Assembly: GCA_002255935.1 (NCBI GenBank)
Contig: NKIO01000001.1
Location: forward strand, 124,001 to 188,000
Direction: 5' to 3'
DNA length: 64,000 nt
Source of the DNA: Comamonadaceae bacterium PBBC2
GTDB taxonomy: Bacteria; Pseudomonadota; Gammaproteobacteria; Burkholderiales; Burkholderiaceae_C
The notes beneath the pieces were generated by a model. It did no database searches, had not been told where the DNA came from, and worked only from the letters and a program-made list of their open reading frames with translations. Shown one piece after another: positions 51,802 to 61,319 of the stretch. Position 1 is the stretch's first letter, and each line of letters opens with the position of its first letter. The translations under genes were made by a program, and so were the position numbers.

Positions 51802-53271
51802 TTAGCCGATCAAATCAAACACCGCCATGCTCTCCACATGGGCCGTGTGGGGGAACATATTCACCACCCCCGCACTGGTGCAGCGGTAACCGGCCTGGGT
51901 TACCAACACACCAGCATCCCGCGCCAAGGTGGCCGGGTTGCAACTCACATAGACAATGCGCTTGGGCGGGAACCAGGCTTTTTCTGCCGCATTGGCCCGG
52001 CCATCAGCCTTGCGCAGGCACAGCTCTGCCAAGGTTTGCACCAAGGAGAAAGCGCCTTCGCGGGGTGGGTCCACCAGCCACTTGTCCGCCGCGCCATCCG
52101 CTACCAATAATTCTGGCGTCATCTCAAACAAGTTGCGCGCTACGAATTTAGTAGCTGCTCCCGCACGCTCCATGAGGCCTGCAGCCTGATTGATCTTCAA
52201 ATTCTCACGGGAACGGGCCACCAGCGACTTAGCCCCCTCAATCCCCAGCACTTCGCGCGCCTGCGTGGCCAGAGGCAAGGTGAAGTTGCCCAGGCCGCAA
52301 AACCAGTCGATCACCCGCTCCTCACGCGCCACCGCCAGCAAGCCCAGCGCCCGGGTTACCAGCACGCGGTTGATGTGGGGGTTGACCTGGGTGAAGTCGG
52401 TCGGCCTGAAGGGCATCACCACACCAAACTGCGGCAGCGCATAGGCCAGTTGACCGGTCTCGTGGCCCGGCAGTTCGTCCAGGCGGTGAATCGAATCCGG
52501 CCCCTTGGGCTGCAGCCACCACTGCAAGCCGGGGTTAGCAGCAGCAAACACGCGCAGGCGCTGCAAATCGGCCTCGCTTAAGGGCTCCATGTGGCGCAGC
52601 ACCATGGCGGTCACATCGGCCGTGCCGCCACCCTGGTCGCCTACGGCCAGCTCGATCTGCGGCACAGTTTCTACAGCGTCCATAGCCCCAATCAAGGCGC
52701 GTAGCGGCATCAGCATGGCGCTGACATGCGGCGCCAGTACCTTGCAGGTTTTCATGTCGGCCACATAGTGGCTTTTGCGCTCATGAAAGCCAATCAGCAC
52801 TTCACCCTTTTTGCGTACAAACCGGACCGAAATCCGCGCCCGGTAGCGGTAGCCCCAGGCGGGGCCTTCGATGGGGCGCTGGATGTTGCCAGGCTTCACC
52901 TTGCCGATATGCCAGAGGTTGTCTTCCATCACGCGCTGCTTGACGGCGACCTGGGCCGCTGGATGCAGGTGCTGCATCTTGCAGCCGCCGCACGACTGGG
53001 GCTCCAGGCCAAAGTGCGGGCACTCGGGGCGCACGCGCTGCGATGACTCGCGGTGAATGGCGCTCAGCGTGCCCTTCTCAAACGCGGCCTTGCTACGGTG
53101 GATGTTGGCGCTAACAATCTCAAACGGCAGGGCACCGTCGATAAAAACCACCTTGCCATCGGGCCTGTGCGCCACGCCCTGGGCTTCCAGGTCGAGGGAT
53201 TTGACTTCCAGCCAGCCCTCCAGCAAGGGCTTTCCGGTTTTCTTGGTTTCTTCTACTTTGGTATCGGTCAT
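51802..53271 (-). CDS. rlmD: 23S rRNA (uracil1939-C5)-methyltransferase RlmD with an in-frame repeat
   Basis: An RumA-type methyltransferase of 489 residues. It has an N-terminal TRAM domain and the [4Fe-4S] cysteine pattern [18 protein letters not shown]. It also has the SAM site ([14 protein letters not shown]) and the catalytic cysteine in [13 protein letters not shown]. Between LKINQAAGL and [13 protein letters not shown] lie about 12 residues ([10 protein letters not shown]) encoded by a copy of repeat A. The insertion is in the loop after the SAM-binding motif and evidently leaves the frame open. It follows rpoS, with two repeat B units between. Confidence 0.94.
   Translation of the reverse strand: MTDTKVEETKKTGKPLLEGWLEVKSLDLEAQGVAHRPDGKVVFIDGALPFEIVSANIHRSKAAFEKGTLSAIHRESSQRVRPECPHFGLEPQSCGGCKMQHLHPAAQVAVKQRVMEDNLWHIGKVKPGNIQRPIEGPAWGYRYRARISVRFVRKKGEVLIGFHERKSHYVADMKTCKVLAPHVSAMLMPLRALIGAMDAVETVPQIELAVGDQGGGTADVTAMVLRHMEPLSEADLQRLRVFAAANPGLQWWLQPKGPDSIHRLDELPGHETGQLAYALPQFGVVMPFRPTDFTQVNPHINRVLVTRALGLLAVAREERVIDWFCGLGNFTLPLATQAREVLGIEGAKSLVARSRENLKINQAAGLMERAGAATKFVARNLFEMTPELLVADGAADKWLVDPPREGAFSLVQTLAELCLRKADGRANAAEKAWFPPKRIVYVSCNPATLARDAGVLVTQAGYRCTSAGVVNMFPHTAHVESMAVFDLIG
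52139..52186 (+). repeat. Dispersed repeat family A, copy 13, inside rlmD
   Basis: Variant core AGCTGCTCCCGCACGCTCCA at 52153-52172 with a typical left half (GCTACGAATTTAGT). Two bases of the core differ from the consensus in a way that replaces VDSAG by MERAG. Confidence 0.82.
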
Positions 53272-53306
53272 AGCCCGCTATTGTCTCAGGTAGCAAGGCA
53301 AATCTG

Positions 53307-53463
53307 CGCCGGGCCGCCCCCAGCAGATTTAGCCCCCCCAATGGGCAGCGACCCGCGCAGCGGCGGAGCGTGGGGGCCAACAATTTCCCGCCGGGCCGCC
53401 CCAAGGGAGATTCGCCCCCCTGGGGGGCAGCGACCCGCGCAGCGGCGGAGCGTGGGGGCACCA
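53307..53463 (-). repeat. GC-rich repeat family B, two tandem units
   Basis: Two units of about 75 bp (53307-53378 and 53388-53463), each starting GCCGGGCCGCCCC and ending GCAGCGGCGGAGCGTGGGGGC. They fill most of the rpoS-rlmD gap. The same unit is found inside moaE. Inverted GC-rich parts could form hairpins that reduce read-through from rpoS into rlmD. Confidence 0.85.
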
Positions 53464-53465
53464 TT

Positions 53466-54491
53466 TCACATCAGCGCGTCGCGGGTGATTCCACGGCGGC
53501 TGATATGCCGCTTGAGCTTTATCAATGCCTCGTTTTGTACCTGGCGCACCCGCTCGCGGGTCAGGCCCAAGCGCTGGCTCAAGGTGTCAAGCGTTTCGGG
53601 TTCGCGGTTATGCAGACCAAAGCGGCCTTCCAGCACCTCGCGTTCGCGGTTGCTTAAAGACGCAATCCAGCTTTCCAGCAACTGGTCCACCTCATGGGCC
53701 TGGGCCGCATCCTCCGGGTCGAGGGCCAGCTCATCCACCAGGGTGTCACCCAGCGTCTGGTCCTCACCATTGCGGTCCAATGTGGCATCCAGCGAGCGGG
53801 GCGATTCGCCCATGGACAGCAGATCGGCTACATGGCTAGCATCCTGGCCCAAAAAGGCAGCGATATCGTCGACGCGGATGCCTTCGGGGCGCTGGGCGAC
53901 CAGATTGGCATCACTTTCCAATAGACGCCGCGCCCGCAGCACCTGCTGCAGCTCCCGCACGATATTCACCGGCAAACGCACCGCCCTGCCCTGGTACATC
54001 AAGGCGCGGTCTACCGACTGGCGTATCCACCAAGTGGCGTAGGTCGAAAAACGAAAGCCGCGCTCGGGCTCAAATTTGTCGATGGCGTGCATCAGCCCCA
54101 GGTTGCCCTCTTCAATCAAATCCCCCATGGGCACACCCCGCCCCGCATAGCCTTTGGCAATGCTGACCACTAGGCGCAGGTTGTGCTCAATCATGCTTTG
54201 GCGCGCAGCAAAGTCGCCGGCGCGGGCGCGCGTGGCGGTTTCAAACTCTTCTTGGGGGGTGAATAGCTCGGTGCGGCGCACGCCGCGCAGATAGACCGAT
54301 AGTGCATCTCCAGAGCCCTCGGTCGACGATTGCGCCAGCGCATCCATCACGTCGGCGGGCTCGTCACTGGGGAGTTCGTCCGCAGCATCGATTGCTATCG
54401 AATGAATAGCTGCTCCCGCACTATCCACGGGCTCTACAGCCTGTAAGCCCACCCAGTCATTCGCTTCATCAGGACGCTGGGGGGTTTTCAT
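53466..54491 (-). CDS. rpoS: Stationary-phase sigma factor RpoS with an in-frame repeat
   Basis: The general stress sigma factor, 341 residues. Region 1.2 starts near [21 protein letters not shown], region 2 holds [20 protein letters not shown] and [15 protein letters not shown], and region 4 ends with [20 protein letters not shown]. The N-terminal tail carries [20 protein letters not shown], of which the central part is encoded by a repeat A copy. This tail precedes the conserved regions, so function should survive. It follows nlpD by 12 bp in the usual surE-pcm-nlpD-rpoS order. Confidence 0.96.
   Translation of the reverse strand: MKTPQRPDEANDWVGLQAVEPVDSAGAAIHSIAIDAADELPSDEPADVMDALAQSSTEGSGDALSVYLRGVRRTELFTPQEEFETATRARAGDFAARQSMIEHNLRLVVSIAKGYAGRGVPMGDLIEEGNLGLMHAIDKFEPERGFRFSTYATWWIRQSVDRALMYQGRAVRLPVNIVRELQQVLRARRLLESDANLVAQRPEGIRVDDIAAFLGQDASHVADLLSMGESPRSLDATLDRNGEDQTLGDTLVDELALDPEDAAQAHEVDQLLESWIASLSNREREVLEGRFGLHNREPETLDTLSQRLGLTRERVRQVQNEALIKLKRHISRRGITRDALM
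54391..54449 (+). repeat. Dispersed repeat family A, copy 14, inside rpoS
   Basis: Core at 54408-54427 with an exact consensus and a typical left half (ATTGCTATCGAATGAAT). Read on the minus strand as [14 protein letters not shown]. Confidence 0.88.
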
Positions 54492-54503
54492 GGCAGCTTT
54501 AGG

Positions 54504-55415
54504 CTAGCGGGCGGGTAAGTACTTGCCGGGGTCTACGGCAACGCCCATGCGCCGCAGCTCGAAGTGCAGCTTCACCTTGTCGGTGCCGCTTTTGCCCATT
54601 TCGGCAATCTTTTGGCCCTTTTTGATTCGCTGGTCTTCTTTGACCAACAAGGTGCTGTTGTTGGCGTAGGCGGTCAGGTAAGTTTTGTTGTGCTGCACGA
54701 TGATCAGGTTGCCATAGTGGCGCATGGTGCCCTCACCGGCTGCAGCCCAAATCACGCGGCCATCGGCGGCGGCCAGCACGGGGTCGCCTGCGGCTCCACC
54801 AATATCAATGCCTTTGTTCTTGCCTTCATCAAAGGCCGTCATCAAGGGACCAGCGCTGGGCCAGATCCAACCCAGATCATCGTCACCCCCGGCGGCAGAG
54901 GCTGAAGACGCTGGCGACGCTGCAGAAGCTGCTGCACTGGGGCTAGACGCTGCCTTGGCGGGTTCGCCTGGGGCTACGGTTGTGGCCACCACCGTGCCTG
55001 TGCTCACGGGCTTGGTCACTGCGGTGCCCTCGTTCGTACCGGGCGCTGCTACGCGCAACACTTGGCCAACTTCAATCTTGTTGGGATTGTCCAGATTGTT
55101 CCAGCGCGCGATGTCTTTGTAGCTTTGGCCTGTTTCGAGGCCAATGGCGATCAGCGTGTCTTTGGGTTTGACGGTGTAGTAGCCGGGCTTTCCGGCGTTC
55201 TCCGCGCCGGGCGCGGGCTTGGCGGGTGCCGCTACCGGTGCGGGCTCTGGCGCAACCACCACCGTGGGCTTGGGTGCCGTGCCGCGATCTTCAACAGGCG
55301 CGCGGTTCAACGAGGTCGAGCTGCACCCGGAAAGGAAAAGACCCAGTGCCAATGCGGCCATGCCCAAGCCCTTTGGCCCAACCACCTGCTCCCGCTTAAC
55401 TATCACACCAAACAT
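54504..55415 (-). CDS. nlpD: Murein hydrolase activator NlpD (LysM and LytM domains)
   Basis: A 303-residue lipoprotein that activates an amidase at the division septum. It has a lipobox signal (LALGLFLSGCSS), a LysM domain (YYTVKPKDTLIAIGLETGQS), a low-complexity Ala/Ser linker and a C-terminal peptidase M23 fold (KGIDIGGAAGDPVLAAADGR). Most active-site histidines of true M23 enzymes are lacking, as in other NlpD proteins. I use the ATG at 55415 with GGAGAG upstream; the track start extends into pcm. Confidence 0.93.
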   Translation of the reverse strand: MFGVIVKREQVVGPKGLGMAALALGLFLSGCSSTSLNRAPVEDRGTAPKPTVVVAPEPAPVAAPAKPAPGAENAGKPGYYTVKPKDTLIAIGLETGQSYKDIARWNNLDNPNKIEVGQVLRVAAPGTNEGTAVTKPVSTGTVVATTVAPGEPAKAASSPSAAASAASPASSASAAGGDDDLGWIWPSAGPLMTAFDEGKNKGIDIGGAAGDPVLAAADGRVIWAAAGEGTMRHYGNLIIVQHNKTYLTAYANNSTLLVKEDQRIKKGQKIAEMGKSGTDKVKLHFELRRMGVAVDPGKYLPAR

Positions 55416-55426
55416 AATCTCTCCGT

Positions 55427-56200
55427 TCAAGCAACGCCTGATTTTAGGGGGACAAACAAAACGGCCTCTAAAACTGTATGGCGAATGCCCTGAGCCGTCT
55501 TGTCCAACACCATTAAGGACTGAGAACCTGCTGCGCCGTGGCCGGTAGCCACTGGCGCTACCAAGCGCCCACCCACCGCCAATTGGTCGATCCAAGCCTG
55601 GGGCACGGCCTCCCCCCCTGCTGCGGCAATGATGGCCGCGTAGGGTGCGCCTTTGGCATAGCCCACCATGCCATCCCCAAACAGCAAATGCAGGTTGTGC
55701 AGACGCATGGTGCGCAAGTTTTCACGCGCTTTGTCATGCAGGCCACGCAGGCGTTCGATGCTGTAAACCTCATCCGCCAGCAGGCTGAGCACGGCGGCCT
55801 GGTAGCCGCAACCGGTGCCGATTTCGAGCACGCGGCCCAGCTTGCCGCTTTGACCCAGCGCTCCTTGCCGCAGCAGCTCCAGCATGCGCGAAACCACCCC
55901 CGGCTTGGAGATGGTTTGCCCCAGGCCAATCGGCAAGCTGGTGTCTTCATAAGCCTGGTTGACCAAGGCGCTGTCTACAAACCGGTGCCGCTCTACCGTG
56001 CCCATGGCCTGTAAGACCAGGGGATCGCGCACACCCTGCGCTGCAATTTTTTGCACCATGTTGTGGCGCACGGCTGCCGAGTCCATGCCATGCCCCCGCG
56101 CCACGGCCACCGGCACCACAGCGCGCGGCTTGGCCGCTATGGGGTGTGCCCCTGCGTCCATCTTGGCCGGAAAAGAGGGCCTTTGCTTCATAGCAGTCAT
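55427..56200 (-). CDS. pcm: Protein-L-isoaspartate O-methyltransferase
   Basis: A repair enzyme methylating isoaspartyl residues, 257 residues with an N-terminal extension of about 40. Motif [20 protein letters not shown] and the SAM motif [20 protein letters not shown] are clear. I use the ATG at 56200, whose ATGA overlaps the surE stop; the track start lies 77 codons inside surE. It lies between surE and nlpD. Confidence 0.94.
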   Translation of the reverse strand: MTAMKQRPSFPAKMDAGAHPIAAKPRAVVPVAVARGHGMDSAAVRHNMVQKIAAQGVRDPLVLQAMGTVERHRFVDSALVNQAYEDTSLPIGLGQTISKPGVVSRMLELLRQGALGQSGKLGRVLEIGTGCGYQAAVLSLLADEVYSIERLRGLHDKARENLRTMRLHNLHLLFGDGMVGYAKGAPYAAIIAAAGGEAVPQAWIDQLAVGGRLVAPVATGHGAAGSQSLMVLDKTAQGIRHTVLEAVLFVPLKSGVA

Positions 56201-56958
56201 GCGTGCGCCAACAGCGCAGCGGTCTGGGCCCAATAGCCCAGCTTGTCGTGGTCGGTCAGGTCTACTTTTAGCGGTGTCATCGCCATATGGCCCTGGGCAG
56301 TGGCGTGGAAGTCGGTGCCTTCGGCATCGTCTTTGACCGGGCCAGCCGCGCCGATCCAGTACATGGTCTCCCCGCGCGGGCTCTGCTGCATGACCACCTT
56401 TTCTGCCGCATGGCGCCTGCCCAGCCGACACAGCTTCATCGCACCAATCTGTTCATACGGCAGATTGGGAATATTGACGTTCAGTAGCCAGGGCGTGGGC
56501 GTAATCAACTGCTGGCTTTGCAGCGCCAGCACCATGTCACGCGCCTTGCGGGCGGCAGATTCCAGATGGATCCAGTCGCGCTCTACCTGCGAAAACGCAA
56601 TCGCCGGAATGCCAAACAGAAAACCCTCCATGGCTGCACCCACAGTGCCAGAGTAGATGGTGTCGTCGCCCATATTCGCGCCGTTGTTGATGCCGGATAC
56701 GACCAGATCGGGCCGGTAGTCCAGCAAGCCTGACAGCGCAATGTGCACGCAGTCGGCCGGTGTGCCATTCACATAACGAAAGCCATTGGCCGCCCGGTGC
56801 ACGGATAGCGGCGAATGCAGCGTCAACGCGTTGGATTTGGCGCTGTTGTTTTGCTCGGGGGCAATCACCTCCACCTCAGCCACATCTTTAAGCGCTTCGT
56901 ACAGGGCCACAATGCCCGCGGCTTGGTAGCCGTCGTCGTTGGAAATCAGTATTTTCAT
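56197..56958 (-). CDS. surE: 5'/3'-nucleotidase SurE
   Basis: A stationary-phase survival phosphatase of 253 residues acting on nucleoside monophosphates. The metal ligands are in [16 protein letters not shown] and in [20 protein letters not shown] use the ATG at 56958 because it gives the family N-terminus; the track start is 12 codons upstream. It is the first gene of the surE-pcm-nlpD-rpoS block and diverges from the quinone oxidoreductase gene. Confidence 0.95.
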   Translation of the reverse strand: MKILISNDDGYQAAGIVALYEALKDVAEVEVIAPEQNNSAKSNALTLHSPLSVHRAANGFRYVNGTPADCVHIALSGLLDYRPDLVVSGINNGANMGDDTIYSGTVGAAMEGFLFGIPAIAFSQVERDWIHLESAARKARDMVLALQSQQLITPTPWLLNVNIPNLPYEQIGAMKLCRLGRRHAAEKVVMQQSPRGETMYWIGAAGPVKDDAEGTDFHATAQGHMAMTPLKVDLTDHDKLGYWAQTAALLAHA

Positions 56959-57082
56959 GGTCAATTCGGGTTTGCTTGATTGTAGGTGGGCCACCCCGGC
57001 CGCCGTCGCCCTCGGGACAATTCAATCCGCGTCTAGCAGGCGCTGCGCCTATGATGCGACCAACCTTTTTTGGAGACTTCCC

Positions 57083-58060
57083 ATGCATGCCTGGCTCTGT
57101 GAGAACCCCACTGGCGTTGACGCCCTGACCTGGACCGAACTGCCCACACCCCAGCCCAAAGCGGGCGAGGTGCTGCTGGAGATCAAGGCTGCCAGCCTGA
57201 ACTTCCCTGACATCCTGATTGTTCAAAACAAATACCAGATGAAGCCGCCGCTGCCCTTTGTGCCGGGCTCGGAATACGCTGGCACCGTGCAGGCCGTGGG
57301 AGAAGGCGTCACGCATTTGAAAGTTGGCCAAGCAGTGGCTTGCCTGAGTGGCACCGGTGGATTTGCTACGCATACCCTAGCGCCTGCCGCAATGTGTATG
57401 CCGCTTCCAGCCGGTTTTCCTATGGTGGATGCAGCCGCTTTCATCATGATTTACGCCACCTCGTACCACGCGCTGGTCGACCGTGCGCAGCTCAAGGTCG
57501 GCGAAACCGTGCTGGTGCTAGGTGCTGCAGGTGGCGTAGGTACATCGGCGATTCAAATTGCCAAGGCCATGGGTGCGCGGGTGATCGCGGCAGCATCTAC
57601 CCAAGAGAAATGTGATTTGTGCAAGTCGATTGGTGCGGACGCCACCATCAACTACTCGACCGAGAACCTGCGGGACGCGATCAAAACGCTGACCGATGGC
57701 AAAGGCCCTGATGTGATCTACGACCCCGTAGGTGGTGACTTTGCGGAGCCTGCATTCCGATCCATCGCATGGCGCGGTCGCTATTTGGTGGTGGGCTTTG
57801 CTTCGGGCCCGATCCCCGCGCTGCCCTTCAATTTGGCATTGCTCAAAGGTGCGTCCATCGTCGGTGTGTTCTGGGGCGACTTTGCCAAGAAGGAACCCAA
57901 AGCCAACGCCGCCATGATGGGCGAGCTGGCGCAGTGGTACGGCGCTGGCAAGATCAAACCTGTGATAGACCGCACTATGCCTATGGCCGAACTGAAAGCC
58001 GCCTATGCCCATATGGGCTCGCGCGGCGTGATGGGCAAGCTGGTGATGGTTAACGCTTGA
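57083..58060 (+). CDS. NADPH:quinone oxidoreductase family protein (zinc-free MDR)
   Basis: A 325-residue medium-chain dehydrogenase/reductase lacking zinc ligands. It has the substrate-domain segment KAASLNFPDILIVQNKYQ, the GxGxxG-like VLVLGAAGGVGTSAIQIAKA and DVIYDPVGGDFAEPAFR. Members reduce quinones or enoyl compounds with NADPH. I use the ATG at 57083 with TTTGGAGACTTCCC upstream. The track start at 56939 overlaps surE. There is no obvious operon partner. Confidence 0.92.
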   Translation: MHAWLCENPTGVDALTWTELPTPQPKAGEVLLEIKAASLNFPDILIVQNKYQMKPPLPFVPGSEYAGTVQAVGEGVTHLKVGQAVACLSGTGGFATHTLAPAAMCMPLPAGFPMVDAAAFIMIYATSYHALVDRAQLKVGETVLVLGAAGGVGTSAIQIAKAMGARVIAAASTQEKCDLCKSIGADATINYSTENLRDAIKTLTDGKGPDVIYDPVGGDFAEPAFRSIAWRGRYLVVGFASGPIPALPFNLALLKGASIVGVFWGDFAKKEPKANAAMMGELAQWYGAGKIKPVIDRTMPMAELKAAYAHMGSRGVMGKLVMVNA

Positions 58061-58104
58061 ACCAACGCCTGCCTTGAGAGGTTTTCTTACGTCTGGGGTG
58101 CCGA

Positions 58105-58377
58105 CTATTTCGGGCTCAGCGGCATGGACACGGTGGGGGCGAATGATTTCTCCTCCTCTTCCACCGCATCGGTCCACACACCCCAGTCCGTATTGCCACC
58201 GTTGCCTTCAATGACTTCGTGAGAAGCCTCCCCTCGGGCGTCCCATTCCTCCCTAAAAGCTTCAAGACGACTTTCCTTTGGCACGACAGCTACCCGTGTC
58301 GGAGCCACAGGTGCAGGCGTAGGCGCAGTTGGTTTCGCTGGCGTCGCTTTGGCACGATTGAACAATTTACTAAACAT
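58105..58377 (-). CDS. Small unknown acidic protein
   Basis: A 90-residue protein starting MFSKLFNRAKATPAKPTAPT, with a basic amphipathic start, a Pro/Ala linker and an acidic Trp-containing part (RLEAFREEWDARGEASHEVI, then TDWGVWTDAVEEEEKSF). No family is recognised. The layout resembles small genus-level proteins. It lies between the oxidoreductase and tRNA-His. Confidence 0.55.
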   Translation of the reverse strand: MFSKLFNRAKATPAKPTAPTPAPVAPTRVAVVPKESRLEAFREEWDARGEASHEVIEGNGGNTDWGVWTDAVEEEEKSFAPTVSMPLSPK

Positions 58378-58478
58378 GGTGGACTAATTTTACGAGACGA
58401 ACAATACGCGTAGCGATTGAAGCGTCTTTGTGGCCCGCGCAGAGCCGGACTGGGGCAGCTCACTGGCTACTTAGCCAC

Positions 58479-58510
58479 AAAAAAGCTCGCTACCAACTTG
58501 GTAGCGAGCT
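58479..58510 (-). terminator. Terminator of tRNA-His
   Basis: On the minus strand AGCTCGCTACCAAGTTGGTAGCGAGCT followed by TTTTTT: a 13-bp arm with almost no loop in the paired form, 15 bp after the tRNA. Confidence 0.85.
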
Positions 58511-58524
58511 CTTCAATATTCATC

Positions 58525-58601
58525 TGGGGTGGCTGATGGGGCTCGAACCCACGACAACAGGAATCACAATCCTGGACTCTACCAACTGAGCTACAGCCAC
58601 C
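58525..58601 (-). tRNA. tRNA-His (GTG)
   Basis: The minus strand gives GGTGGCTGTAGCTCAGTTGG at the 5' end, anticodon loop TTGTGAT (anticodon GTG), T-loop GGTTCGAGCC and acceptor CAGCCAC plus C73 and encoded CCA. The extra 5' G (position -1) opposite C73 is the histidine identity element. Confidence 0.96.
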
Positions 58602-58645
58602 GCAAGCCCATGATTATAGCGACAAATCGACGGGCTTTTTGCCGC

Positions 58646-60565
58646 TTATTTGGTTTCTGTTGGCTTGGCGGGTTTCGCGACCTTGATCAAGCCTTTATGG
58701 CGTACTTTCAAGAGCTGCTGGTAGGCATCGCTCTCTGCCTTGGCGATCACCGTGGTGTATTGACTGCGCTCTTGGGTCGCCACCTCTGCTGCAACGGGTT
58801 CACGGTCCAGCACTTTAGTAATGCGTGCAACAGCGTAGCCTTGGTTTCCTAAATCAACCCCAGTCCAGGTCGGCAGTGTCGTTGCATCTGCACGCAAGAT
58901 GGCATCCAACATCGGGCCTTGAATGGGTGTGTTCGCACCCCGTGTGACCACAATGGGAGCTGGCAAGCTAGTGGCTTCAGCACCGGCTTTCCAGGCAGCC
59001 AACTTAGCGATTCCGTCTGCTTTTGCCAGCTCTGCCGACTGGCTCATCACCAGTCTAGATTTCACGCTGGCGCGCACCTCATCCAACGGCAAAGTACGTG
59101 CAGCCGTGTATTGGGTAATACGCGCTGCTGCAATTTGGTTGCTTCCCACTTCAACGGCTTCCGTATTGCGCTTTTTTTCAATAGAGTCAGCACTGAATAC
59201 TGCCGCCAAAAATTTGGGGTTGGCGAGCACGCCAGGAGCAGCCGGAGTCGGCACGCGGCGCAGATTCGGAAAAGTCTTAACTTCCAGCTTCAAACGCTCG
59301 GCAATGGGCTTCAAACTATCTGCCTGTTCATACACGCCGTTGGTAAAGGTCTCTGCGATCTCGGCAAACTTACGTTGCGCCTGTTGGGTACGAAGATCGG
59401 ACTCTAGACTTGCGCGCAATTCCTCAAAGCTCTTTTGTTGCGGCAATTTAACATCAGTAACCTTAATGATGTGGTACCCAAAGTCGGATTCCACGACATC
59501 ACTGATATCACCCTTTTTCATCGCAAACGCGGCTTCTTCAAAAGGTTTGACCATAGCACCGCGCCCGAAGAAATCGAGGTCACCGCCCGCAGGAGCAGAA
59601 CCGGTGTCTTGGGAGTTTTTACGGGCCAAATCGGCAAAGGCGTCAGGCTTCTTACGCACTTCGGCCAGCAGCGCATCAATCTTCTCCTTGGCCTTTTTCC
59701 GCTCAGCAGCCGGTGCGTCCTTGGCAGCGGTAATGAGAATGTGGCTTGCACGGCGTTGCTCGTTGCCGCTCAAACGCGTGACGTTTTGCTCGTAATAAGT
59801 TTTCAGGTCAGCTTCATTCAGCGTGATGGACTTTTTCACGGCGTCAATATCCAAGACCACGTACTCAATCGCTGCAGTCTCTTCAGCTTGAAAAAGCTTG
59901 GGGTTGGCCTGGTAATAGGTTTCCACTTCAGCGTCGGAAGGCGTGACTTTGGCGCTGTAGTCCGCCGGATTGAAGCGCACCACCTGCACCTCACGCCGAC
60001 CAAAAAAAGCGTTCAAAGTGACCTGGGCCATCGCAGCGGACGAAAATGCCGTCGAAGTCACACCAGACTCCACTTGACGCACCGACAAATCAGTGCGCAC
60101 ACGAGCCTCAAAGCCTTCGGTCGTTAAGCCTTGACTGGCAGCCAGTTGGCGGTAACGCTCCATATCAAGCTTGCCATCGGGTAAACGCATTGAAGAGATC
60201 GTAGGGTCTTGCTGAAGCTCTTTAGCCAGGCGCGCATCCGTCGTAGTCAAATGCTCCGCGCTTGCCGCTGTGGCCAAAACACGCTCACGCACCAAACGCT
60301 CTAGCGTTGCATACTTTGCTTGCTCAGAATCCAACAATTTAGCGTCAATGTTCGGGCGCGAGGCGCGAATTCTGTCGACTTCATTCTTATGCGCAGCATC
60401 CCATTCGCTTTGCGTGATCTTGGTTCCACCCACACTGGCAACAGTCGCAGCCTTGTCTGTCATCCCTGCGTAGTCACCAACTGACTGAAACACAAATGCC
60501 AAGATGATGATCAAGAAAAAAGGGATCGCAATCACCTTCATGTACTTGCGAATAAAGTCAAACAT
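58646..60565 (-). CDS. ppiD: Periplasmic folding chaperone PpiD (SurA-N/parvulin)
   Basis: A 639-residue inner-membrane-anchored periplasmic chaperone. One N-terminal helix ([20 protein letters not shown]) is followed by a SurA-like N domain. A parvulin domain comes next ([20 protein letters not shown] ... [20 protein letters not shown] ... [12 protein letters not shown]), then a second degenerate region. It helps newly exported outer-membrane and periplasmic proteins fold. tRNA-His lies 44 bp downstream and tRNA-Val and hupB upstream; hupB-ppiD adjacency is common. Confidence 0.94.
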   Translation of the reverse strand: MFDFIRKYMKVIAIPFFLIIILAFVFQSVGDYAGMTDKAATVASVGGTKITQSEWDAAHKNEVDRIRASRPNIDAKLLDSEQAKYATLERLVRERVLATAASAEHLTTTDARLAKELQQDPTISSMRLPDGKLDMERYRQLAASQGLTTEGFEARVRTDLSVRQVESGVTSTAFSSAAMAQVTLNAFFGRREVQVVRFNPADYSAKVTPSDAEVETYYQANPKLFQAEETAAIEYVVLDIDAVKKSITLNEADLKTYYEQNVTRLSGNEQRRASHILITAAKDAPAAERKKAKEKIDALLAEVRKKPDAFADLARKNSQDTGSAPAGGDLDFFGRGAMVKPFEEAAFAMKKGDISDVVESDFGYHIIKVTDVKLPQQKSFEELRASLESDLRTQQAQRKFAEIAETFTNGVYEQADSLKPIAERLKLEVKTFPNLRRVPTPAAPGVLANPKFLAAVFSADSIEKKRNTEAVEVGSNQIAAARITQYTAARTLPLDEVRASVKSRLVMSQSAELAKADGIAKLAAWKAGAEATSLPAPIVVTRGANTPIQGPMLDAILRADATTLPTWTGVDLGNQGYAVARITKVLDREPVAAEVATQERSQYTTVIAKAESDAYQQLLKVRHKGLIKVAKPAKPTETK

Positions 60566-60624
60566 GCGCTACATCTCCAGGGAAACAAAAAAAAAGCGAA
60601 CAGTCATGTTCGCCTTTAGGTGGG

Positions 60625-60700
60625 TGGTGGGTGATGACGGGCTCGAACCGCCGACCTACGCCGTGTAAAGGCGCCGCTCTACCAACTGAGCTAATCACCC
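60625..60700 (-). tRNA. tRNA-Val (TAC)
   Basis: The minus strand gives GGGTGATTAGCTCAGTTGGT, anticodon loop TTTACAC (anticodon TAC), T-loop GGTTCGAGCC, acceptor ATCACCC, A73 and encoded CCA. Confidence 0.96.
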
Positions 60701-60717
60701 CACCTGAAACCAAAAAT

Positions 60718-60990
60718 TTAATTCAACGCATCTTTCAATGCTTTGCCAGGACGGAACTTTGGCACCTTGGCAGCCTTGATTTTAATCGCATCGCCTGTAC
60801 GGGGATTACGACCAGTGCGGGCTGCACGTTTGCCGACCGCAAATGTACCAAATCCTACCAATGATACCGTGCCACCCTTTTTAAGCGTGGTCTTTACGGC
60901 ACCAATCGTTGATTCCAAAGCGCGCGTAGCTGCGGCTTTAGAGATATCAGCGTGTTTTGCAATATGTTCGATCAGTTCAGTTTTATTCAC
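60718..60990 (-). CDS. hupB: DNA-binding protein HU-beta
   Basis: A 90-residue nucleoid protein that bends DNA as a dimer. [20 protein letters not shown] and the arm region [20 protein letters not shown] with the intercalating proline are exact for HU. The C-terminus [16 protein letters not shown] is standard. It lies just upstream of tRNA-Val and ppiD. Confidence 0.97.
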   Translation of the reverse strand: MNKTELIEHIAKHADISKAAATRALESTIGAVKTTLKKGGTVSLVGFGTFAVGKRAARTGRNPRTGDAIKIKAAKVPKFRPGKALKDALN

Positions 60991-61319
60991 AAAGACCCCT
61001 TGAGTGCGAGCAGCGTTGGTTGAAATGTCTCTTCAAATCTATTCTTCAGTCACATGGTGTAGCACGATGCCGCCATTCGATCTTGCAAAGCTTTACTCTA
61101 CGACTAGATCACGAAGGTGACGATTTTCAGCACCAGCTTCCATTACAGCGACGTGAAGGCAGCATGTCAATACGCCCGCACTTTTACATTGATATGGACG
61201 CGAATTCTAGTCGGTTTTGAACCTGAAAATTATTGGTAAGTGCAAGAAAAAGTGTGCTAAGTGAGAACCTGAACATGCACCGTAGCGGGGCTGATTCAAC
61301 GCGCTCGATAACGTGCCTA
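60991..61319. other. Non-coding gap upstream of hupB
   Basis: About 330 bp between pgsA (whose stop is at 61320) and hupB, both on the minus strand. The open frames in it are short, lack start signals and show no family. The hupB promoter should lie in the left part. I see no hairpin with a T-run and no repeat A copy. Confidence 0.5.

Noticed and set aside
55385-55415. ACCTGCTCCCGCTTAACTATCAC resembling repeat A
   Set aside because: It has a three-base interruption of the core and no left or right halves; it lies at the nlpD start and is probably coincidence.
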